Origin: Amycolatopsis benzoatilytica AK 16/65
GTDB lineage: Bacteria; Actinomycetota; Actinomycetes; Mycobacteriales; Pseudonocardiaceae
Direction: 5' to 3'
DNA: 64,000 nucleotides
NCBI RefSeq assembly: GCF_000383915.1
Contig: NZ_KB912942.1
Coordinates: 4,803,039 to 4,867,038, forward strand
Below the pieces are notes generated by a model. The model was not told the DNA's origin and did not search any database. It saw only the letters and a program-made list of their open reading frames with translations. Within the stretch, counting starts at the first letter, position 1. Each line of letters starts with the position of its first letter. Of the stretch, positions 59,502-64,000 are shown in pieces. The translations under genes were made by a program, and so were the position numbers.

Positions 59502-60689
59502 TCAGACCAGCACTTCCCCGCCACGGGCGACAATCCGCCCGCCGGAAACCACCAACGACCGGACCGGCACCCGCATCAACGCGTCCGGCACGTTCTCCGC
59601 GTCGATCAGCACCAGATCGGCTCGGCCCCCGACCACGAGATCATGCTTCTCCCGCCCCACGAACGCCCCGCCGCGACGAGTGGCCAGCTCCACCGCGGCC
59701 GTCAGGTCCGTGTCGGTCCGCAGCCCGTGCAACCGCGCGAACCCCTGCGCGACTCGCAGCACGTCCCCGTCTCCATAAGGCGACCACAAATCGCGGATGC
59801 CATCGGTCCCCAGCCCGACCGGCACCCCGCGTGCCGCCAGCTCGCCCCACGGCAAAGGCGCGGTCCGCACCGGCGCCACCGTCGCCAGCGAGATCCCGGC
59901 CGCCGCGATCTGGTCGGCCAAGGCGGACTGCCGAGCCGCCGGCAGCTCCCCGAGGGCGAACCCGTGCGACACCGTGACCTTGCCCCGCAGCCCGGTCCGC
60001 AGTGTCCGGTCCGCGATCAGTTCGTACTGGAACGCGCCCAGTTCGCCGCCGTCGTGCAGGTGGATGTCGAGGCCGACGCCCCGTCGCTCGGCGATGTCGA
60101 ACAGCCCGTCCAGCTGCCCCACCGGATCCCGGTCGATGCCCGCCGGGTCCAGCCCGCCGATCCACCCGGCACCGGCCGCCGCTGCCTGGTCCAGCAGCTT
60201 CAGCACGCCCGGCCGGCGCAGCACCCCGTCCTGCGGGAAGGCGACGATCTCCATCGCCACCGCGCCGTCCAGCCGCGCCGCCGCTTCGCGGGCGATCTCG
60301 ATGCCGCGCAGGCCCAGGCCCAGGTCGACGTCGATGTGCGTGCGGGTGGCCGTGGTGCCGTGCCGCAGGAATTCGCGCAGCACCGCCTCGGTCCCGTCGA
60401 GGCCGGGGATGCCCAGCTTGTCCCGCTCGGCCCGTTCGTGCGCGATCCGGCCTTCGGTGCTAGCGACGCCGCCGTAGGACACCCACGGTTGGCCCCACCA
60501 GCTCTTGTCGACGTGCGCGTGCGCGTTGACGAACCCGGGCAGCGCGAGGTGCCCGCCGCCGTCGACCGCCTCGCCCTCGACCGGGGCCGAGCCGGCCGGG
60601 CGTATCCCGGAAATCAGGTCGCCGTCGAGGACCAGGTCGGAGAGCTCGCCGCCCCAGGGGCGCACGCCGGTCACAGTGAGAGTAGCCAC
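59502..60689 (-). CDS. Amidohydrolase, cytosine-deaminase (CodA)-like
   Basis: A 395-residue amidohydrolase. Metal ligands are HAHVDKS (residues ~57-63), THIDVD, DIHLHDGGE, VSHGFALG and GTDGIRDLWSPYGDGD, in the order seen in CodA. It deaminates or hydrolyses a cyclic substrate such as cytosine, isoguanine or a triazine; the specificity is unknown. The GTG at 60689 is chosen because the fold begins there (ATLTVTGVRPWG). A TGGTATACCA palindrome lies 5 bases upstream, implying repression. Confidence 0.85.
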   Translation of the reverse strand: MATLTVTGVRPWGGELSDLVLDGDLISGIRPAGSAPVEGEAVDGGGHLALPGFVNAHAHVDKSWWGQPWVSYGGVASTEGRIAHERAERDKLGIPGLDGTEAVLREFLRHGTTATRTHIDVDLGLGLRGIEIAREAAARLDGAVAMEIVAFPQDGVLRRPGVLKLLDQAAAAGAGWIGGLDPAGIDRDPVGQLDGLFDIAERRGVGLDIHLHDGGELGAFQYELIADRTLRTGLRGKVTVSHGFALGELPAARQSALADQIAAAGISLATVAPVRTAPLPWGELAARGVPVGLGTDGIRDLWSPYGDGDVLRVAQGFARLHGLRTDTDLTAAVELATRRGGAFVGREKHDLVVGGRADLVLIDAENVPDALMRVPVRSLVVSGGRIVARGGEVLV

Positions 60690-60694
60690 CAAAA

Positions 60695-60704
60695 TGGTAT
60701 ACCA
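60695..60704. promoter_or_regulatory. Palindrome TGGTATACCA upstream of amidohydrolase
   Basis: Perfect 10-bp palindrome, 5 bases before the GTG of the amidohydrolase and 137 bases from the aldo/keto reductase start. It resembles the GntR/FCD core (GT..AC), so it may be a repressor site; no regulator gene is adjacent. Confidence 0.45.
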
Positions 60705-60841
60705 AATGGGCCGACTTGGCGTCGAACCTGGCCCTGACACTCCCAGGACCGGCGGGGTACTGGCCGCGCTTCCCGGCGGCTAGCACCATGGTCGAGGGCC
60801 GCGACGGGAAACCGATCCGCCGCGGCGGGAAAGGACAGGAA

Positions 60842-61711
60842 ATGACCGACAACCGCCTCGGCGGAACATTCTCGATGGCCGGGCAGCCCGTCGCCCGCAT
60901 GGGATACGGCGCGATGCAGCTGGCCGGCCCCGGCGTGTTCGGGCCGCCGCAGGACCGCGACGAAGCGCTCGCCGTCCTGCGCACCGCCCTCGACCTGGGC
61001 GTGAATCACTTCGACACGGCGGACTTCTACGGCCCGTACGTGACCAACGAGCTGCTCCGCGAAGCCCTCGCGCCCTACGACGGCCTGCAGATCGTCACCA
61101 AGGTCGGCGCGGTCCGCGACGACAAGGGCGGCTGGGTGCACGAACGCTCGCCCGAGCAGCTGCGCGAACAGGTCGAGTCGAACCTGCGCAACCTCGGTGT
61201 CGAGGCACTGGACGTGGTGAACCTGCGCGTCGGCGGCGGCGCGGACGGCCACTCGCCGGTGCCGGGCTCACTGGCCGAGCCGTTCGGCGCGCTCGCCGAG
61301 CTGCGCCAGGCGGGCAAGATCAAGGAACTCGGCGTAAGCGTCGTGGACGCCGAACAGGTCGCCGAAGCGCAGTCGATCGCGCCGGTGGTCACCGTGCAGA
61401 ACTGGTACAACGTCGCACACCGCGGCGACGAAAAGCTCATCGAATCCCTAGCCGGGCAAGAAATCTCCTACGTTCCGTTCTGGCCGCTCGGCGGATTCGA
61501 CCCGGTGCAGTCGTCCACTTTGGACCGGGTCGCCGCGCGCCTGGAAGCCAGCCCGAAGGCGGTCGCGCTGGCCTGGCTGTTGCACCAGTCGCCGAACATC
61601 CTGCTGATCCCGGGCACGTCTTCGGTCGCGCACCTGCGCGAAAACGTCGCCGCGGCCAGCCTGGAACTGCCCGCCGACGCGCTCGCCGAACTGGACCGCG
61701 TCGCGGAGTGA
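60842..61711 (+). CDS. Aldo/keto reductase
   Basis: A 289-residue AKR barrel. The catalytic tetrad appears as Asp and Tyr in FDTADFYGPYVTN, Lys in IVTKVGAV and, in place of the usual His, Asn in VVNLRVGG. It reduces aldehydes or ketones with NADPH. ATG 60842 follows AAAGGACAGG. It is divergent from the amidohydrolase and followed by a perfect terminator. Confidence 0.9.
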   Translation: MTDNRLGGTFSMAGQPVARMGYGAMQLAGPGVFGPPQDRDEALAVLRTALDLGVNHFDTADFYGPYVTNELLREALAPYDGLQIVTKVGAVRDDKGGWVHERSPEQLREQVESNLRNLGVEALDVVNLRVGGGADGHSPVPGSLAEPFGALAELRQAGKIKELGVSVVDAEQVAEAQSIAPVVTVQNWYNVAHRGDEKLIESLAGQEISYVPFWPLGGFDPVQSSTLDRVAARLEASPKAVALAWLLHQSPNILLIPGTSSVAHLRENVAAASLELPADALAELDRVAE

Positions 61712-61716
61712 CGGTT

Positions 61717-61751
61717 CCGTGGGTGGCAGAGCCCGGCTCTGCCACCCACGG
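61717..61751 (+). terminator. Terminator after aldo/keto reductase
   Basis: Perfect 17-bp inverted repeat CCGTGGGTGGCAGAGCC / GGCTCTGCCACCCACGG with a one-base centre, six bases after the stop codon. Confidence 0.75.
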
Positions 61752-61936
61752 CGGCTCCGGCGGTTGCCGAGGAACGACCGCGGCTGTCCTGCCCGCGTCT
61801 CGCACCTTGCCGGTACACCGCCCGCCGGACCGGTCCCGAGCCGCTGCCTCCGAGGAAGGAATCGAGCGACTGTTCTGGATCATGAATCCGGCGAAACTCA
61901 CCGCGTACGCCGGCTGAAGGTGGGTACCCGCCGGGT

Positions 61937-62299
61937 ATGAAGCGACCCGGCCCGGTGCGCTGGCTGCACTACGTCTACGGCGGCAGACTCCCCGACGTCT
62001 ACCGCGAGTGGGTCCTGTACGACGCCACCGCGAAGACCTGGGTGCTCCGGTTCGCGTTCCGGGTCTTCGTCGAGGCGCTGCCGTGGCTGATCGCGGGCTA
62101 CGTGGTGTTGCGGCTCGTGACGCCGATGCCGACGCTGATGATCGTCGCCGCCTTGCTGATCAGCCTGTTGCTGAGCCTTTTCCTGACCGTCACCAGCGCC
62201 GACGAACTGGCCGAGGTCCGGCTGGCGAAGCACGGATTCCCGCCTGGAACGGGGAAAGCGGTGCGGAAGCAACGCGGCGGCGCGTCGACTTGGCCGTAG
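61937..62299 (+). CDS. DUF5313-family membrane protein
   Basis: A 120-residue protein matching the DUF5313 pattern: KRPGPVRWLHYVYGGRLPDV, EWVLYDATAKTWVLR, two TM segments (PWLIAGYVVLRLV; TLMIVAALLISLLLSLFLTV) and a closing RLAKHGFPPG. The family is actinobacterial and uncharacterised. The ATG sits 19 bases after a GGTGGGT stretch. Confidence 0.8.
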   Translation: MKRPGPVRWLHYVYGGRLPDVYREWVLYDATAKTWVLRFAFRVFVEALPWLIAGYVVLRLVTPMPTLMIVAALLISLLLSLFLTVTSADELAEVRLAKHGFPPGTGKAVRKQRGGASTWP

Positions 62300-62517
62300 C
62301 GGTCCGGCTCCGCCAGGCGAGCGGCGGGCGTCCGGGCTCGCTCGCCGATCCGGCGGTAGATTCCGGACAATCTCCCCCAGTGCCACGAACACCCCGAAGA
62401 AGGAGAGCCTCGGCGCGGATCCGGACGGGTGGCGGCCATATGGAGTACACTGATGTACCTGTAACTTTGAGTAGTCCCGCGTGACGAAGTGTGGGCCAGC
62501 CCGGTGGGAGGCGCACG

Positions 62518-63330
62518 ATGAACGGAATCTCGGGCAGCACCCTGGCGAACCAGGTGCCCGCGCCCGACCGGCACGACGACGCGCGCACCGACGCCGAATT
62601 GCTCGCCGCCGTCCGAGCTGGTGATTGCCAAGCCGGCGGCGAACTGTTCCGGCGGCATGTGTCGCTCATGCGCGGGATCGCGAGCGGATGGGTGCGCCAG
62701 CCCGCCGAACGGGAGGATTTGGTCGCCGAAGCGTTCGCGCGGGTGCTGAGCACGGTCGCGGCGGGCGGCGGGCCGGAATCGAACGCGCCGGCGTACCTGG
62801 TGGCCACCATGCGAAATCTGTTCGCACGCTGGAGTCGCTACGAAAACCGGATCGATCTCTACGCGACGGTTCCGGAACACGCATCGGCGGACCTGGGTGC
62901 CGACGAACTCGCGGTGACCCGCTCCGAAGACCGCCTGGTCTGGTCGGCCTACCGGACCCTTCCCGGCCGCTGGCGAACGGTGCTGTGGCGGCAGGCCGCC
63001 GAAGGCGACACCGCGGCCGAGCTCGCCCCGCTGCTCGGCGTTTCGCCGAACGGAGTGGCGGTGCTGGCCCGCCGGGCCCGGGAAGGGCTGCGGCAGGCGT
63101 ACCTGCAAGTCCAGGTGCCGGACGCGGATTTGCCGCAGTGCCAGGAAGTCCGCCGCCGGATGGGGGCGTGGCTGCGCGGCACTCTGCCCGCGCGACGAGC
63201 CGGCCTGCTGTCCGGGCATCTGACCGGATGCGCGCCGTGCCATTCGGTGGCCGCCGAACTGGCGGAGATCAATCGCGAGCTGCCGGCGATGACCGGATGC
63301 TGCGAGCCGGTGGTCCCCAAGCCTCGCTGA
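62518..63330 (+). CDS. Sigma-70-family factor with C-terminal zinc-finger (ZAS-like) domain
   Basis: A 270-residue protein. Sigma2 spans ~35-105 (DAELLAAVRAGDCQAGGELF; EREDLVAEAFARVLS) and sigma4 ~140-200 (WSAYRTLPGRWRTVLWRQAA; LGVSPNGVAVLARRAREGLR). The last ~60 residues hold HLTGCAPCHSVAAEL, the HxxxCxxC zinc motif normally found in separate anti-sigma factors (zf-HC2). The zinc finger is here fused to the sigma factor itself. ATG 62518 follows GGTGGGAGG. Its targets are unknown. Confidence 0.85.
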   Translation: MNGISGSTLANQVPAPDRHDDARTDAELLAAVRAGDCQAGGELFRRHVSLMRGIASGWVRQPAEREDLVAEAFARVLSTVAAGGGPESNAPAYLVATMRNLFARWSRYENRIDLYATVPEHASADLGADELAVTRSEDRLVWSAYRTLPGRWRTVLWRQAAEGDTAAELAPLLGVSPNGVAVLARRAREGLRQAYLQVQVPDADLPQCQEVRRRMGAWLRGTLPARRAGLLSGHLTGCAPCHSVAAELAEINRELPAMTGCCEPVVPKPR

Positions 63331-63573
63331 CGAGGACTCGACCGACGGCTCCTGCCCGGACACCGAATGTCCGCGCGCCGTGCCGATGCGCTGCGAGACA
63401 CGCCGATGCTGGTCAACGCAGGCGATCCGGGAGGAGACCGCGACGCACCCGGAACGGGGCGGCGAAGACGGTGCCCGCGCTGCCCGGGAAGAGCGCGGAA
63501 GGAGTCGTCTGGGCAGCGACCGCGCTGCCGGACGGGCCGAGCGGCGGGATGTTCGGGGACGGTCGCGAACGCA

Positions 63574-63611
63574 CTGCGGGCCCAGACCGAAAATTCGGCC
63601 CGGGCCCGCAG
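63574..63611. terminator. Nested hairpin between sigma gene and last gene
   Basis: Arms CTGCGGGCCC (63574-63583) and GGGCCCGCAG (63602-63611), with an inner CCGAA/TTCGG hairpin, in the 307-bp gap 63331-63637 between convergent genes. The rest of that gap shows nothing I can call. Confidence 0.65.
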
Positions 63612-63637
63612 ATTTCCCCCCTCAACACACCATGAGG

Positions 63638-64000
63638 TCAGTGACCCAGGTGCATGTCCCCGAGGTGCAGCGCGCCGGCGTGCGACTCGAGCCCGTTGGC
63701 CAGGTCGTGCACGTGGTTCTGAACCTCGTTGAGCACGTTCGCGCCGTGCGTGGCGTCCGGCAGCTCGCCGGTGGCGACGTGCTGCGCGCCGGTCTCGACC
63801 GCGTCGTGCACCGCGCCCGCGGCGTGGTGCGCGGCAGCGCCGACGGCCGGCGCGTGCGAGGTCGCGCCCTCGATCGCGTGGGTCAGCGAGCCCGCGTTCG
63901 GCGCGGCCGGGACCGCGGCCGGCAGGTGCGGCAGTTCGCCCGCACCCGGGACCTGCGGCAGCGCACCGACGCCCGGAACCTGCGGCAGCGCACCGACACC
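63638..64000 (-). CDS. C-terminal part of repeat-bearing, His/Ala-rich hypothetical protein
   Basis: An open minus-strand frame of 120 residues that runs off the right edge; the start is outside. Near the edge a nine-residue unit (ALPQVPGVG) repeats, encoded by a 27-bp tandem repeat at 63952-64000. The rest is an Ala/His-rich helix (AAAHHAAGAVHDAVETGAQH) ending HLGDMHLGH. It may be secreted or cell-surface associated; nothing ties it to a known family. Codon use is typical of the genome. Confidence 0.65.
   Translation of the reverse strand, partial: GVGALPQVPGVGALPQVPGAGELPHLPAAVPAAPNAGSLTHAIEGATSHAPAVGAAAHHAAGAVHDAVETGAQHVATGELPDATHGANVLNEVQNHVHDLANGLESHAGALHLGDMHLGH

Noticed and set aside
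1..64000. tRNA, rRNA, insertion sequences, prophage or integrase genes
   Set aside because: None recognised on either strand by reading; short RNA genes could be missed without a covariance search.

Overview
The window reads as chromosomal DNA of a GC-rich filamentous actinomycete. An Amycolatopsis-like member of the Pseudonocardiaceae is my best guess, from general familiarity and not from a search. Supporting signs are strong G/C bias at third codon positions, many GTG starts, four-base ATGA/GTGA overlaps inside operons, two SARP regulators, a DUF574 methyltransferase, a DUF5313 membrane protein, an ECF41 sigma factor and a MerR/sliding-clamp fusion. I saw no rRNA, tRNA, transposase, integrase, phage gene or CRISPR array. 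The content is accessory catabolism, transport and regulation.

Layout. 1-8.2 kb: SRPBCC protein, divergent SARP pair, MFS exporter, Phd-like protein, DeoR regulator, Nudix hydrolase, cold-shock protein, then a flavin oxidoreductase overlapping an ECF41 (SigJ-type) sigma factor. 8.2-16 kb: P450 with divergent TetR, cupin, EAL-CBS-GGDEF protein, phosphoribosyltransferase, VOC protein with divergent WYL regulator, MarR regulator with divergent alpha/beta hydrolase. 16-27.4 kb: a catabolic cluster of ATP-dependent hydantoinase/oxoprolinase HyuA-HyuB, ACS-type MFS permease, isochorismatase-like protein, Kbl/BioF-like PLP enzyme, SDR, MmsA-type dehydrogenase, GntR regulator and divergent aminotransferase; an identical 12-mer lies upstream of both ends. 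27.4-31.7 kb: DUF574 methyltransferase, 14-TM MFS pump, and a MerR regulator fused to a DnaN-like clamp with a small partner protein. 31.9-38.2 kb: Fis-type activator divergent from a Tat-exported molybdenum hydroxylase pair, EamA permease, and an AhpD/CMD protein behind a second ECF41-like promoter. 38.2-41.3 kb: IclR regulator, 2-oxoacid dehydrogenase E1 alpha and beta, and a free lipoyl-domain protein. 41.8-51.7 kb: secreted lipase, a 30-bp palindromic repeat array, beta-propeller/phosphoesterase, ABC transporter, a decayed luciferase-like monooxygenase, and a NarL-type two-component system with a membrane protein. 52-57.6 kb: a homoprotocatechuate-type meta-cleavage operon (FAH-RraA fusion, GntR, DapA-family lyase, HpaE, HpaD). 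57.9-64 kb: serine hydrolase, CodA-like amidohydrolase, aldo/keto reductase, DUF5313 protein, a sigma factor with a C-terminal zinc finger, and a cut-off repeat protein.

Working together. Most catabolic blocks carry their own regulator and a visible palindrome near it (TetR/P450, WYL/VOC, GntR/Hyu, GntR/Hpa, MerR). The ECF41 sigma factor probably links two separated loci, its own oxidoreductase operon and the CMD gene 30 kb away, because both carry TGTCACA-N16-(C/T)(A/G)TC. A dispersed family of palindromes built on GTGAAGGGGCCCTTCAC sits behind genes throughout and forms a five-unit tandem array at 43.3 kb.
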